NCBI RefSeq assembly: GCF_015832195.1
Contig: NC_052033.1
Coordinates: 806,001 to 870,000, forward strand
DNA: 64,000 nt
Source: Motacilla alba alba
Lineage: Eukaryota; Chordata; Aves; Passeriformes; Motacillidae
Reading direction: 5' to 3'
Shown: one piece after another, positions 24,333 to 39,300 of the stretch
How the letters are laid out: each line of letters begins with the position of its first letter
How positions within the stretch are numbered: the first letter of the stretch is position 1
Made by a program: the position numbers and the translations under genes
The notes under the pieces: model-generated
What the model saw: the letters and a program-made list of their open reading frames with translations, nothing else
What the model was told of the DNA's origin: nothing
Databases searched by the model: none

Positions 24333-27300
24333 TCAGACCCGTTGAATTTCAAACAGCTTAACATCTGTGTCATACCAGATCGGGGGATCCACATTCCTGA
24401 GAGAGAAAGACAAGAGCCACTTTACTCCCTGTGGCCAGTTACATGGAATTCAAATCTCACAGCCACGACTATTACAGGAGCTGGCTGCACAGCATGCCTT
24501 CAGCTTTGCATAAAAGGAAATCACTGGTTGAGAGACAATGCACCTTACAGTATCTACAACATCCCACAAAGCCAGAGCTTTGCATAAAATCTCTGCACCA
24601 GACCCTGTGGGCAGCTTTTCTATTCCCTGCTGCTACCAGTTCTCAAACAAACAGCACTCCTGGAACAACCGCCTTCATGTCACCCACTTAAAGTTTTGGA
24701 GCTGATACACCCCAGTCTCTTCCAAGGGAAAAACATCTTTCTGTCCTGTAAATATGAGATAACCCAGAGCTGGCTGCGGGCATGCAATTCTCTCTGTAGG
24801 CCTCCCAAAAGTCTGGAAAAGACCAAGCCAAGCTGCACCCAGCTGGTTTACCTCAAATAAATAACTCCCCACATGTAGGTGCGGAACCACATGGCAGTGC
24901 CCGAGTTTGCCTGGTACTTGCGGATGAGAATGGGGTGAGGCACTGGCAGCAGCCCCACCAAGGTGCCATGCTGCAGGAACTTGAGGATCTCCGACTCATC
25001 CGTGAGACCCCTGCCAAGATACAGACCAGGAAAATCCTTAGCATGTCCCACAGACACCTCCAAAACTGCTGCAGCATGAAGGACCAGCCTGAACAAACAC
25101 AGATACTGAGCCGTGGCCCAGGAGAACACACCCCCTCTCCTCTGTAAACAGAGTGGAGAAGGGATCAGACAAACAAGATGCTTGGCAAACCAAGGAACAA
25201 CTCTACTGAGCCCAAGGTGCTTTCAATTAAACTTTACAAGCTTTCCCTTAGAGGCCCTCCAAATTCAAACTCTGCCAACCTCATATTGCTCCTTAAACAC
25301 CACACAGCCCTTCCTTTCCAAAAATCTCCTTACTTGTCAATGCAGATCTTCTCCACCTGAGGGACCAGCACCTGTAGGAGCCGCATGATTGTCTGCAGGG
25401 GGAGCTTTGACTTCCAAGACATCACCTGTAGGTAGGAAAACAGCAGGGAAATCAGTACGCTGCATTAGCAGGTTTTTACAGCTGTCTCCACAATCTCTGC
25501 AACACATGAAGTTTACAATAATCACAAAGCTGGTGGGTGAACTGAGTGCACAGGAGCAATACAATAAATCCTGGAGCACCAGACTTATGAGGCACCCAAT
25601 AAGACCAGTGGGGATGGTCTGAAACAGGTAAATAAAATATTTCTTTGCAGGTGTCAGTAAATTAAAGTTTTGGAACTTTGACCTCAAGTGCCTATGAGGA
25701 TATGCTGCTCTGGGAAAGCCTCTGATGGCAGGGATGGGGCAGGGTGTGTGAGGCATTTCTGCCACAATTATTGCCACAATCTTTCTCATTATTTATTTCC
25801 TGTGTCCAGGCGCCCTTACCCAGTCAGGAGTTGGAGTCCACTGTCCACTGGAAGATGCACTAGAGAGACGCCTTCGATCCCGCCGGGAATGTGATGCCTC
25901 CTATCAATAAACATTATTTTTAACAAATAAAAACAAACAAATGCTAATCACACTTAAGAGTAAGAAATACAATCCATTTTCTGCTAATATTCTCCCCAGA
26001 TTTTCTAGACCACTACTGGGAAAGACAGCTCAGCCTGTCTCTAGAACATGCCAAACCCACCCGACCTTCATTCACCAAACCCATGTGCTCTCACCCAGAG
26101 AGTGGCAATACTTGATGAAGCTGGAGGACCCTGTGGAAGGTCACAACTTCAGTCACCACTGTTGACACTCTGCTGGAACAATCTACAGTATCAGAGTTAA
26201 AACAGCACTGACAAGAGACTGTTCAGAGGCATGCTTCTTTCTTTTGGCACAGAGATGATATAGCTAAGGGCCACAGATTTTTCAGCCTCTGTCTACTGAG
26301 TATCTCTGGGATTTTTTGTGTCCATTCGGGAATATCTTAAAGAGCATTTTTCCAAGGGTAGGCTCCCAGCAACTCCTATCTAATAACTCTTGCCTCCTGA
26401 GGAATGACACACTCAACCTGGCTTTCCATATTCATGGAGGCTTTTTCCTTTAGCAATGCTCCCTGACCATTCACTGCTACAGCATAGAGCTGACTATTCT
26501 ACAAAACAAATGGGCACAGCACTTCCTTCCAAGAGTCACCCTGCAGCTCCACATAAATGGACTCATTCTCAACCAGAAACAGCCAGCTTGGGGAAGTGCT
26601 GGGCCAGTGCTTTTCTGGCTAGGGAACAGCTTGAGCCAGCTGCTGGACACAGGTGGAAAGACCCATGATTATGCTTCATGGGCTGCTGGAAGAAGAAAAC
26701 CTTCCACAAGTTCTCAGTCAAGATCTCATTTAATGACAACATAATTAATTGTGTGCTTAAGATGTCTCACTGGTCACAGGCTTCACCTGGTAGCAGACAA
26801 GGCCAGGAAGGGTAATTAAAAATTGGTCCTGGAGTATTTAGGATTTCTGTACATTCCAATTTATTCAAGACTACTCTGAGAGCAGCACCTCAGCCTAGCC
26901 TTCATGGGAACACATTGTTCACAGCACCAGCTAGTTAAAAGATTCTGGTAGAGCTCTCCATCCCAAGGGAGCTAAAAAAGAAGCAGCAGTAAGAACCTGA
27001 GTTGGAAACATCAGGATCAGGAGGTTTCATGGACATCCTCAGCACTCACTGCTCTGTCGTAGTCTTCATGTTGGAGAAAGCTCACTCAAGTGCTCCAGCT
27101 CTTGTGTCATAGCATAAACATGAAACACCCAAGATGATGCAACAGCCCTTCTGGACCACGTTGTGTCCCAGCACCCTGCACGTGTGCACACTGCCTTTAA
27201 TGTAATCTTTAATTTAATGCCTTTAATGCCCTTCTTCACTGGGCCAACAGACCTCTTCTTCTAACCCCTCATTTTTGTTCACTTCACACCTAGACCTTCC

Positions 27301-30300
27301 CTGCACACCAGCATCCGGCCTTACCCCACTCCAGGGCTCCCCATCACTCAGGGCTGCAGGTGGGTTTCCCTCTGGTGACAGCTGGGAAGCCTCAGGCTCC
27401 AGTGAACGCATGGTTCCATCCTCTGACACCTGGGACTTCTCCGTGAGCTTGTCAATCCCTGTGTTCAAAAGAGGAAAAGCTCAGAAACACAGGTTAATTA
27501 AATAGGTTTAAAAGCAGAGGCTTCTTCTCTGCCCCACTATGCACAGACACCCTGTGTCTCTGCTGATATTGGAAAAGCTCCCCTTTCAACAAGAGAAGCA
27601 AGATATAGCTTTGATTTCACAACCCCAAAGGACTTTTTCTCTATGAAAATGCTCCCTGAGGAGGAGGAACACAGGTTCACATGGATAGAGTTAACCTGAG
27701 ACAACAGGTCAAGATTAGGACAAATGGTCATGTGGACACTAAGTCTGAGAGGACAGAAACTCAAGGCAGTTTGTTTGTGATCAGCTTGGGCCAACTGATC
27801 TGAAACTCAGACTGAAAGGCAGTTAAGTTATTCACAAATGTAAACTCTTAATCTCTCCACACCCAGTGAAAGGGTGAGTCCACACCATATCCCACAGAGA
27901 AAACAAACCTCTCCTGTCCCAAAGGTAAACTAAAGCTCACCTGGAGTAGCCACCAGACTGGTCTTCAGTGTCCCTGGCTCAGCAGGGGCAGCAGGACGTG
28001 ACCCTTCCATGGAGGCCCCGTCCTGGGAGTTGGTGCGAGAAATGGGTTCAGGGGTTTTCTTCTTGCGCTGCAGCCCCTTCTGGATGGACTGGGAGTCCGT
28101 GGGCAGGTTGGCCAGCTGGTGAAAGACATTCCGCTTGCGGATAACAGCATAGACCAAATTGGAGTTCCCTGGGAATCACAGCAGCAAAATGAGCAGAGAA
28201 GTAAGGCTCAAAGAGCTCTACAACCCAGCACAGCTTGCTGGGTACACAAAGCCTGACTGCTCCCACCCACAAAGGCAGTGGCACAGGGAAGAAAGAGCAG
28301 AGCTCAATATCCTCTTATCCATCACAAAGCAGTACAGAAAATTCAGTGAAATCCTTCCTAGGCTGGAAAGCTGACAAGAAATGGTTTGGTGAGGGATACT
28401 CAAACAGCCAAGAAGAAAAAGGACAGTTTAAACCACATATTAGATAAACCACATATCTATTTTGGAAGAAAAGGTTACTAGCCAAGATTCAACATTCTTT
28501 CATCTTCAAAAGAACTCACAAAACAAATCAGGGCATTTAATCTGAGGAGACACAGGCTTGAAATAGCAAAGCCAAAAGGTCAGAATTCTTACTGCTTGCA
28601 AGATGGCACAGAACAGAATGAAACTATCCTCTAATATAAAACACAAATTACACCCACAAAGGCTGCTTTTGGATTTGGCAATTGCCACATGCAAGATTCC
28701 CATCAGGGAAGTAGAATGGCCATTCCTGATTTGCAAATTTAAAGCAAAACACTAAGTTTTGACCAGGTTTAGGGACCTTACTGTATTATTTATTAGGCAA
28801 AAGACTGTTATGCTATTAACAGGGAAAGCATAAGGCATTTCCTGGAAAGTAGCAAATATCAGAACTTTCTTTGGATGAGGTGGTTTGGTCTTCAGCCCCC
28901 AGAGATCTGCCAAAGCAGAACTCAGAGGCACTTGAAAGTTGTTTTGTCCCACCATCTACATTGCTGAGCAACATGAGCAGTTTCACAGCAATATCCAGCC
29001 AGTCACAACTTATGAGTTACACACTCACTTTTTGTTTCTTTTCCTCTCTGTGCATCTCATCTTCTGCAGGAGGGCTGAGGTTATGCTGATTATTAGCTGC
29101 CATCTCATTTTGTTCTAACCAAATCTACCTGGGCCAGGACCCAATGCTGATTATCTATTAGCCCAACTTCTTAGTCCTATATAGCTCATTTCTACACTTC
29201 TCACCTCCTCTCATCTCCTTGGACTTCCTCTGAACTTCCATCTGACATTCTCTTGGACTAAGCTAGTGCAAACCCACTAAATAAAGCAGTCTGTTACCAT
29301 CAAACTGGTATTGAATGATGTTGTTGAAAACTTCCAGCAAGAAGAAAACAAGATGGTGGTTCTGGACAGCAGAGAATAGGAACCAGGTGGTGGAAAAAGC
29401 CTCCAAGAGATGCAGTAACTTGTTAGCAGCCACCATGGAGAGAGACTTCAGGTATGGAGACACTGTGGAAGGCAAAGTAAATGAAAACTAGAGAAAGAAC
29501 CAAGGTGTATGTATTCTCAAAAATACACCACTAAAAATGTTGCTTTTATGACCTTCCCACCCTTGCACTTCTGAGAAAGCCTCATGGAACAGCTGAGCCA
29601 AACGGCTCCACAGAAACATTTCCAAATACAAAGCAAGTGAAACAGAGATATTGCCTAGTAAAATGAGGCATTGCTGCTTTTAGAGGATTTTGTTTAGTCT
29701 TACACTAGTAGCAGTATCTCTGCTGTGCCTCCTGAAAAGCTTTACAACTGGAGCCACCTGGGCACTCACTAAGTCTAAGGGAAGCACCACCACTGTGAGG
29801 AGGTGGCACTCCCTGCTGGAAAGGGACAGTACTGCCAACTACCCTCACCTGGCCTGCTGACAAATATCCTGTTGCCTCCCCAAGGGAGCTCCAGAATTCT
29901 GCTGTCCCTCCTTCTGCCCCATCTGACCATGCAGGCAGATCTTATCTGCACTGGCCAGTGCCCTCCAGCAGCAGAGGAACACAGATAGGGGCACAGGGAG
30001 AGGGAAGTGAGAGCACTGTGAGCTGTGGTTTCTCCCCCCACACAGTGCTCACCATTCACAACGATAGTGAGCAGGCAGTCGAAGAGGGGCTGCAGCCGCT
30101 GGTGCCCACTGGTGATGATCTTGTGAAAGACCTGTGGAAGGAAGGAGCTCTTGAGCAAGGCAGCACCTTACTGAAAGCACCCTCTCAACCAAAACCAGTG
30201 CCACCCCCACACTAATCGCTTCCTGACACCATTCCTTCCTAGGCAGGGCCCTGCACACTCCACAGTTAGACAGGTGGGAAAGGCTGCTCTCACTACAGAC

Positions 30301-33300
30301 TTGCGCTTCAGGGGTACAAGCTTTCATTTACAAGAAATCCTTTGGGAACATGATTAGGGCCCTATAACACTGCAAACAAAAACTGACTGTGAGCTGTTCA
30401 ACAGTGTTCAGGCAGCATGGGACAAAACTAAACCACCAGGAAGTAAGAGACACCTTCACATCCAATAGACTTTGACTCTGAACTCTTATGATAGCTGCTT
30501 GAAATGCCACAGAACGAATCATTTTACATTTGATTTTAGTGCAGACTTCTAACTCAAATGTTTGTCCTATTTTTAACTATATCCTCAGACATGGAAAGAT
30601 TCAAGTGCTTGTAACCAGTTCAGACATTCGCAATCTTGGCCTTCCCACCTTTAGCTGGCATGTGTGTAGAGAAATCCTAAGCATAATTAAAACAAAGAGA
30701 TGATCTGAGATTAATGGAATGCAAAAGCAAAACACATAGCATCAAGAGCAGTTATGTGGGCCGGTTTCTTCCTACTCCTTTTAATAGGAATCTCCTCTTG
30801 GATATTTATCAGAAGCTGCTGAGAGCTTCTTCTCTGGCAAATGAGAACATGACAGAAGGGAAGCACGTGAGATTTGTATTGCAAAGCACACAGCTGCTTA
30901 TAGGCAGTGGTGTGGGCAGACTGAAAGGTCAATGAAACTTGCAGCAACCCAAAGCTGTAGAGCTGAGCTTGGTATCACTGTTGTCCCCATTGACAGATGT
31001 GCCCCCCACACCTCTGGTTGCCTGGGACAGAGACAGATCTCCTGCTTTTCCTACCAGTAGAGTAGAGGGCACGCACCCACCCCCTCATGACAGCAGTGCA
31101 GCACCATGAGGAGTCCTGTTCTTTGGGATCATATCATGCAGATGGAATTGCACCTCATGCATATGCACCCTGCCAGACACATCACCTCAGGTTAACAGCG
31201 TGCATCCCACACACTTCCTAGCTATTCAGTGGGCTTCCAGTTTAGGGAAGGCAAGTATATTGAAGGTGGAAAATTATTTGTGGAGCTAGGAGAGTTCAAG
31301 TGCTGGAGCTGTACTCACTATGATGAGCAGGTCTGCATGTGTCCCTGTGAAGACAGGGATGTCCATAGGCACTCGTACAGAATACGGCTTGTTCAGTCGC
31401 ACCCCAAAGTTACGCTCCCCACTGAGGAGCAGAAGGATAAAGACCCCAATGTGCATCAAGCCCACTCGTGCTGCAAGGAGAAAAAACAGAAAAACATGTC
31501 ACAGTGAGGCCAGTGGAATTCTGTGAGGGGCAGTGAGGAGAGAGGAGAAACACTATGGAACTGATAAAAAACTGCACAGACTAAACCATCCTGATAAGGA
31601 ACATCACACACAGCCCTCCCTTCATTGTCAGCACCAGTGTCCTTCCCAAGCACATCTGTGTTAGGTCTTATCAGTATGAAGTCTTGGATGCTTTTCTTCA
31701 AGATGTTCTTAATGTAAACCTATCATCATAGTATTGAAGATCTGACTGCTTCTCTCCACTACACAATGATGGAGTAATGACTCCCATAGCAAAGCAGATT
31801 GCTCATTTTTCCCTCTTCACTGAATCAGGGACACAATTTTCAACAAGAGGACTCAAAATGTTAACACATAATAAGGAAGGATCTCCCTTGCCTATATTGC
31901 AGGATAGACTGTGTCCTGCTTCTAGCCTCTTACAAACATTAAAACCCAATTAACCGGACAACTCCACTCCATGTCTGTAGATGGTCAGGAACATGCATTC
32001 AAGATGCTGTCAACTGGTGGGGAGGAAGCATCTCAAAAACATTCTAGCTCAACTGTCAAGCACAAATTGTTCCAAATATTGAAAATAACCAACTTACACT
32101 GGTCTGCTCTGGCATCATTGAGAAAATACAAGATTGGGACAAGAATGTCCAGAACATCACTGCTCTTCAGCACAAAGAAAAGGAATTTCTGGAAGAAAAG
32201 GAAGGATTTCAGACAATCATAAGCATATACCCTGCATCATCCAAAGGACTCAGGACAGACAGTCTCTAGTTAATCAGTCTCTCAAGAACATTAGAAAGGT
32301 TGATGTATGCACTACCTCATCAACTCCAGTGTTATTTGTAGAGTTATTTTAATGCCTGTGGCAGAACCTGCTTCCAGCACAGACCTTCAGGAGCTGCAGC
32401 CCCTCTCCCAGGTTGTCTCTACAGCCAGACCCCCAGCACCTGCATCAGCGGGGCTGATGACCACAGCATCCCAGAGCCACTGCCAACCACCCACCACAAC
32501 CCTTCACCAGGGCTTGGTCCAGTCAGAGTCACAAACAGCCAAGCTGGGGTGAAGCTCAGCAAGAAGCAGATCCACACCTTGTTGAAGTCACAGAGTTTCC
32601 AGAAGAGGACAAGGAGTTCCTGATGGAATTGTATCTTCTTGGCAGAGTTTGGCAGGTAGGTCTGGACCAGCGGGTTTGATAACAAGCGAGCCACTCCTTT
32701 CAGGATGAACTGGAAATCCTGCCAACAGATCAGGAAAGAGACTGTGGTGGGCCCAGGGCCAATGCAATCAGCATGAAATCAGACAGGGAACAGCGCAGGA
32801 TGGGAACACATTACCTCCTCCCGGTGTATCCTTGAGAGGTAATTCACAAACAGATTGTCTGGTCCAGGAGGCTGCATTCAAAGAAAAGGAGGGAAATGCT
32901 TACTGGCTAGGTATATTCAGGCAGTTGAAGTATAACCACCAAGGTTTCTCACTTTAGCTTTCTGCTCTGAATAATCCAGCCTTAAATGCAAAGAGACAGA
33001 GCACTGCATGGAATAGTAAAGTCTGGGGCTTTTCACTTACATGCTTCTGATTTAAGTCAGTGATCAAAATCTAGTATTTTGGTCATGTATAGGTCTTTAG
33101 TGACCACAGAAATGAAGCAGGATTGGAACAGAGAGAGCAGACTGCAAGGGGAGTAGCAGTACTACTCAACAAGCAGTGCTGGGTCCTACAGCTCAATATT
33201 CAATACAAGCTGGTGTGAGGGGACCCCAGCGAGCTCAGGAGAGCAGCAAATACAGATTCCAATATCACTCACATCCACATCATCCATGGCTGTGCCAGTG

Positions 33301-36300
33301 GTTGTGCCATCCACAGTGGGACTTGAACTGGTGGAGCTGTCATAGTCCAAGGTGACGATCAGCACCTGGGCTGCCTCCTCCACCAGTGGCTCACGGTAGT
33401 CAGAGAAAAGCAGGTGATTGTAAGGAATCCCATAACCCACGGGGTCGTAGGCACAGACAACGTTCAGGAGCGAGGTGAAGAGTGGGAGTGCATGTCTGAG
33501 GAGGAGAAAATGTTCTCAGAAGGCAGCAGCAGGAAACAAAAGGCACTGCCTTGTAGAGAGACAGGCATTTCTCTCCCCAGGAGCCTAGGGCCATGAGAAA
33601 AACACAATCATTTTCTCTAACCTGTGACAGCAGTCCATGACTGAGCAGCTCAGACCCAAGAGCCAAGACTCCAGCTCCCATCTGGGCTCCTGGACTACAG
33701 CTGAGAGGGGAGGGGAGGTGAAAAAGGCCATGTGGGCTCCCAGAGGAATCATGTGCAAAATGTGAAAACGGGAAAGGACCTCAAAGCTCTCTAGCCTCTG
33801 GAAAGACAAAACTGTATTTCTTCAGCCTCCAGCCAGTTTTGTACTCCCCTACGGTGAGTGTCATCTGAGGAACTGGAAGACCCACAGGTACAATTTCACT
33901 AGAGGGCAGCATTCATCCGCCACCAACACCACACCCCCTTCCCAAGGGAACAGCAGGGAACGGGACCTGCCATTTCCCACAGGGCAGGGATCAGTCCTGC
34001 AGCAAACTCCAGTGGGCACCGTGTTCAGACTCTCCTTTTGCTGCTGAGGAACACTTCTCACTAAGCAGAAATACTAATGGGGCGCACATGAGAGAGGGAC
34101 AAAGTAAAAGAACAGCTCCTGGATGTTGGAGGTAACAAGTCCTATGGTTACCCCTTACCAAAACACTCCATGGAACAGATTTGAAGATATTTCTCCCCCT
34201 GGCACCCAGGCCCCCACCCTTTACCCTCACCTGTTCTCTGTAGAGCAGAAAAACTGTACCCAGGGGTTGGTGTTGCTGCTGTCTGAGGAGGGAGGCAGGT
34301 ACATGGCCTCAGAGAAACAGGTCAGCAGCAGCTTCAGCAGCTCTGTCCTGGAAGGAGAAGTAAAGGCCTGGAGCAATTCAGGAGCAGGGATGGCATAGGA
34401 GGCACAATCACCACAACAACACATAAGGAAGGCTCAGTCCCGTCTACAAAGTCCTTCTGAGGGAGAGCTAAGCCCACTTCATTTCCTAAGCCACACTGCC
34501 GTCACTGGCACAAAGCTAAACAGAATTGCTGCCTTACAAAAAAGAAATCCAGTACAGAGCTCCTTGGCATTTCCAGAACAGCAGTGTTTACCCAGTTCCT
34601 GCTGCAGACAGTCTGACTCCCACCTTATATTACGAAAAGCTACTCAAAAGGTCAGCTGGCTTTTTTACTGTATTGTCAGTCCCGTTACCTTGGAAAGGAG
34701 CAAGGAGAAAGCTCCTTGGGAATCACGGATACTCGAGGAGGCAAAGAAAGCTCATCTTCCCCAGATCTCCCTTTCCCGAACCCAGTTTCTTTCCATTTGG
34801 CCTTAGCAGAAGCTCTTACCTATTCAAGTCATGGATGTAGTTGGGCTGTGGAGAATGAGCAAAGCCCACTCCCGCCTCCCAGATGTACTCACAGCTGTCA
34901 ATGGAGTGGATATCTTCTGCTGTGTCCTGTGGGAGAAATAAGAGGTTGAATCACAGAAGGCAGGAGCCAGAATTGGCAGCAATAGTGGTACATACAAGGC
35001 AGTTCAGCCCCTCTCTCTAGAAAAAAAACAGCAGAGAAACACCCAGACAATTGAACTGTACAAAAGCTCCCCCCCAGGCCTGAAAAAGCAGATGCTGATG
35101 TCTTCAAAGAGCTCAGCCTTGGCAAGCAAGGGATAAAACACAGAGATAAAAGTACTATGCATGATGAAGGGAGCCCACATTTCCAGCCATAATTTTAGGG
35201 CTGACTTCAGTGGGAATATGGATCAGTCTTTTGTCTCCTTTGCCCATTGACTCACAGTTCTTCCTCTTTACTCAGTGGTACTTCAGCCAACATCCACCAC
35301 GACCTGTATCTCTGGGGCCACATGCTGCTTTGCCATGAACGGAAGATGGTGGTACCCATCTCTCTGCTCTTAAGCTGCAGTCAGACCAAGCCCAGAGAGG
35401 AAAGACTACAGAGGCTGTAGGCAGCAGACGGGCAGCCAGCAGCAAGGAACATAAGTAATTCGCAACCTCAGTGTCTAATTCCAGTTGAACAGAATCCTGA
35501 AAAACCAGTCTGGCTGCTGCCAAGGGAAAAATCGCAGGTGCAAGTGGTGGGGGGAGGCTCTCCCAGGAAAATCCATTGTCACCCTGACTTGTGCAATCCA
35601 TCCCAGGTGACAGCACTGGACAGGAAGTCCATCTGTTTCAGCACCACTTACTCAGCACATGGGTAGCTCTGATCTGGCCTTGCCCCTTCAGCCGCAGGTG
35701 ACAGATTTCAACTCTCTACTACTCAGAAACCCCAAGCAATCAATTTCATACTCAGATTTGTCACATAATTTTGTAGCCATCAAACACACCATAGTTTAGC
35801 ATGCTCATTTTTAGTTTGTGTCAGATCTATCCAAAAAAGGAGAACTGGTTGTTTTTTTTTTGTTTATAGACTGAACGTACAAAAAACATGAGAGTCACTT
35901 GCAGGGAGAAAGGAGGGAGATGCACCACAATCTGTTCTCTGTTCTTAGCACACCTGGTAGAAGATCCCTGCTTCAGGAAACTCCTCTGAGGTACAGACAG
36001 TCACCACAAGGATCAGAACATATTTAAATGTCTTTGCTGCCACGATACAAAGAGGGAGAAGAGGTGGAAAACCACAACAGAGGCCATCTACTCATTCAGA
36101 TCACAGCACATGCGAGCAGGCAAACAGCTGCTTCCTGCCCCAGAATGCACCAAACTGCCAGAGAGAGGAACAAGGTGCTAAAGGTCTCTGCTCTGCTGGC
36201 AACAACAGAAGAGCAATTGTTTGCCAGCATAACCACCTTTTCCTGAGGAGTAAGCTGTAGCGTGGGGGGTAGTTGCCAGCCACTCCATTTGAGGCTCATC

Positions 36301-39300
36301 CCCAGAACATGTGTTTTAGAAGGCACAAACACCATACTATGAACCCAAAATGATGATCAATATTACTCACTGTAGGGTCAAGCTCAGCAAATCTGTATGT
36401 TCCTGCCTGCAGGCTTGCAGGAAGCTGCTGGGTTTTCCCAGGGTCCCCCCCACCATGCAGCTAATCTACCTCTATGCAGATAATCTCATGATTCAACCTC
36501 CAACTCACCACTGTGCTCCTCCGGTGGCTCTGTACAGTGAAGTCGGGACAAAAGAGCAGATCTGTGACAGCGAGGAGCAAGGACTCGGCCAGTGGCCGGG
36601 CATTTTCATCATCTTCATCTCCCTGAAGTGATAAACAGGAGAGCATTGTCAGTTCAGGGTGAGCAAAGAGCACAAAGTAACACCAATATGTCACAGCACA
36701 AGAAGATACACTCCCCAAAAACACATAGGGAGGCAAGACATTACACAGGAACAGGAGGAGACAAAAAACAAAGGAACAAAAACCCAGATGGTACAGGAAA
36801 GAAATTTCCCCCCAGATGGTGTTGACTGAACAGGAACAAGCTCTTTAATGACAGCAAACTGAGCAGACAAAGGCCTGGAGATGTCAGGGAAAAAGAAGAG
36901 TAGCACTGGGTACACCTTGCCAGGTGGCTTGGCTTATTGAAGACAAAAGGAAAGAGAAGCATTGACAGAGAAGATGGTTTTACATTCGTGAAGGAGGGTG
37001 ATTTGGATGGTGCATGGAGACAGCAATAGGGAGAAGCCAACCAGCAGCAATAAGGTATAAAACCCCTCTAAGTTCTTTCTGCATGGGCTGCCCAAAACTG
37101 GAGATGACAGAACAGGGTGAGGCTGTGTGCATCAGGCAAGAGATTGCTCCAGCCTGCCATGGCAGAGTGAGCACAACAGCAGAGAGGATTGTGCCATCTC
37201 CAGCATTCAAAGAAATCTCTCCAAGCACGCATGGCTACTCCTCTGCAGCTGTTGCCACGGGAAACCTTGCCAGATCCTGCCTGTCAAAGAGCAGGCATCC
37301 TGCCTGGGAGGCTTTCCCACCACACACCGGCGCTGGGAAGGGAGGGAAAGGCGGAGAGCAGGAATGGCAGGAGCTTATCTACCTCAGCCAGGCCTCTGTC
37401 AGCCTGAGCACAACACACAGCTCTTCAATCACAGCAGGCAGCTATGGAGATAATGGTCTGTGTGGCTCTGAATCTGTCTTGGTGACAGCAGGGAGGATAC
37501 CACAAACAGAGTCCAGATGTAAGAACAGGCACAGAGAGGATGGACGGAGCCAGCAAAGATGCTTTGACTTGTGCTCACAGTCAGAGGTGAAATGACAACC
37601 ATTAGGGTTCAAGGGGATTTCTTTACCAAGAGTGATCTTTACTAAGAGTATCTCAACTGCCAGAAATAATGTCCCTGCAAGCTGCAGGTACCACCACATC
37701 CAAAATGGCGACACATAACAAACCAGTAGATCTGAACACAATACAGACTCTCATAGAGGAGGAAGGAGCTATGGCTCCAGGAAGCTCTGCCATCCATCAC
37801 TCCATCATGAAGCAGGTAAAGCATAATCACAGAGATATTTACTAAGCATCCAGGCATACCGTCATCTTCAGTTCCCAGACAGAAATCAGCCAACAGATAG
37901 CAAAGCTGTTGTCCTAGATTAGATGTGATCCCAGTTTCCCTAACATCTCAGGAGTGTATTTGTTATCACAGCCTTACAGGTTAAATGCACGTGGTTAAAT
38001 GACTGAACACACCAAACCACAACAGCTCCACCCACTCAGGAGGGTTCCCCAACACAGCACACGAGGACTTGGCTGGATCACCTTGGGGTGACTCCACCAC
38101 TCTGAGGCTGAGAAACTCTTTTCTAGGTGCTGAACAAAGTGGAAAAACAGGAATAACAGCAGCCTGGCTGGATCAGAGCACCAGGCACCCCTGCATGTTC
38201 CTTCCCCAAAACAAGTTCCTCCATTGTTAAGCCTCACCAGCACTCCCTGGCCCCTGCAGGGATGAAAGGACTGACAACCACCACCCTCCCAATCGCACAA
38301 ATCACAAAGCAGGACTAGCAAAGATTTCCCTTTTCATCACCTAGAACTTCCTTTTGATGTGCCCTCAGGCAAAGCAAATTAGAGGTGACAGGCAGAGACA
38401 GCAAAAGGTGCCAGTTTATACTGTACCAACCACTGCCAACCCTTCATAACTGTCCCCAAACACACTGCACTGCACTTAGGAGAACCACATACTTCAGTAC
38501 AGCCGCACTGACCTGAAGATCAGAAACTCATAGGAGAGGGCTCTCTATGCACAGAGCAGCTGCTGAGGGAACAAGCAGGCAAATACATACTCCTGGTATA
38601 ACTCAGCTGTGCTCTCAGTGTTGCTATTCCTCCTATTTGCAGAAGATCCTAAAGCACTTTCACCCCGTTCCTCTGAGGCAGGGTGCAAAAGAGCACTATT
38701 GTGCCTGCTCTCCAGACAAAGAAATGTGGGGAGGCTGAGATACTCCTCAGGGTTATGCACTTCACTGACAGAGCCAGAAACAGAATCACTCTTTAACCAC
38801 TGTTGCTCAGCTGTGGACTTCATCTCCCAGGTTAGGCCCCTGGCTAAAATGGTATCACTCAGCTCATAAGCAGGGTATTGAGTCATGATGCCAAGAGCTT
38901 CTCTGGCACTGGTCACTTTAAATGTGACATTGTAAAATCAGTGCAAACAACACTCTGTTGCATTCTGATTTGAAACTTAAATCCACTGTAATTAATGGAA
39001 CAAGGACATTTCAGTCTAAGAAAAATCATATAGCCTTCACTACAGCTCTCATATTCACTAAGAGTCATACCTCCAGTTGTGCTGGAGAAGCCTTTCCTCA
39101 CATATCAGTGCTCTCCTACAGCTACACACACAAGTGAAATATCCAGAAGATGCAGCAAGAACCAAAGGAAGGGAAAGAATTTTGAAAGTGCCACCTAATT
39201 TCTGACTACATAGAAATAATCGGAATAAAGTTGCCCCCAAATACACATAGTGTCTCCTCACTGCAGCCTCCCCATCACCCTCCAGAAAGAAGAATTAGTG

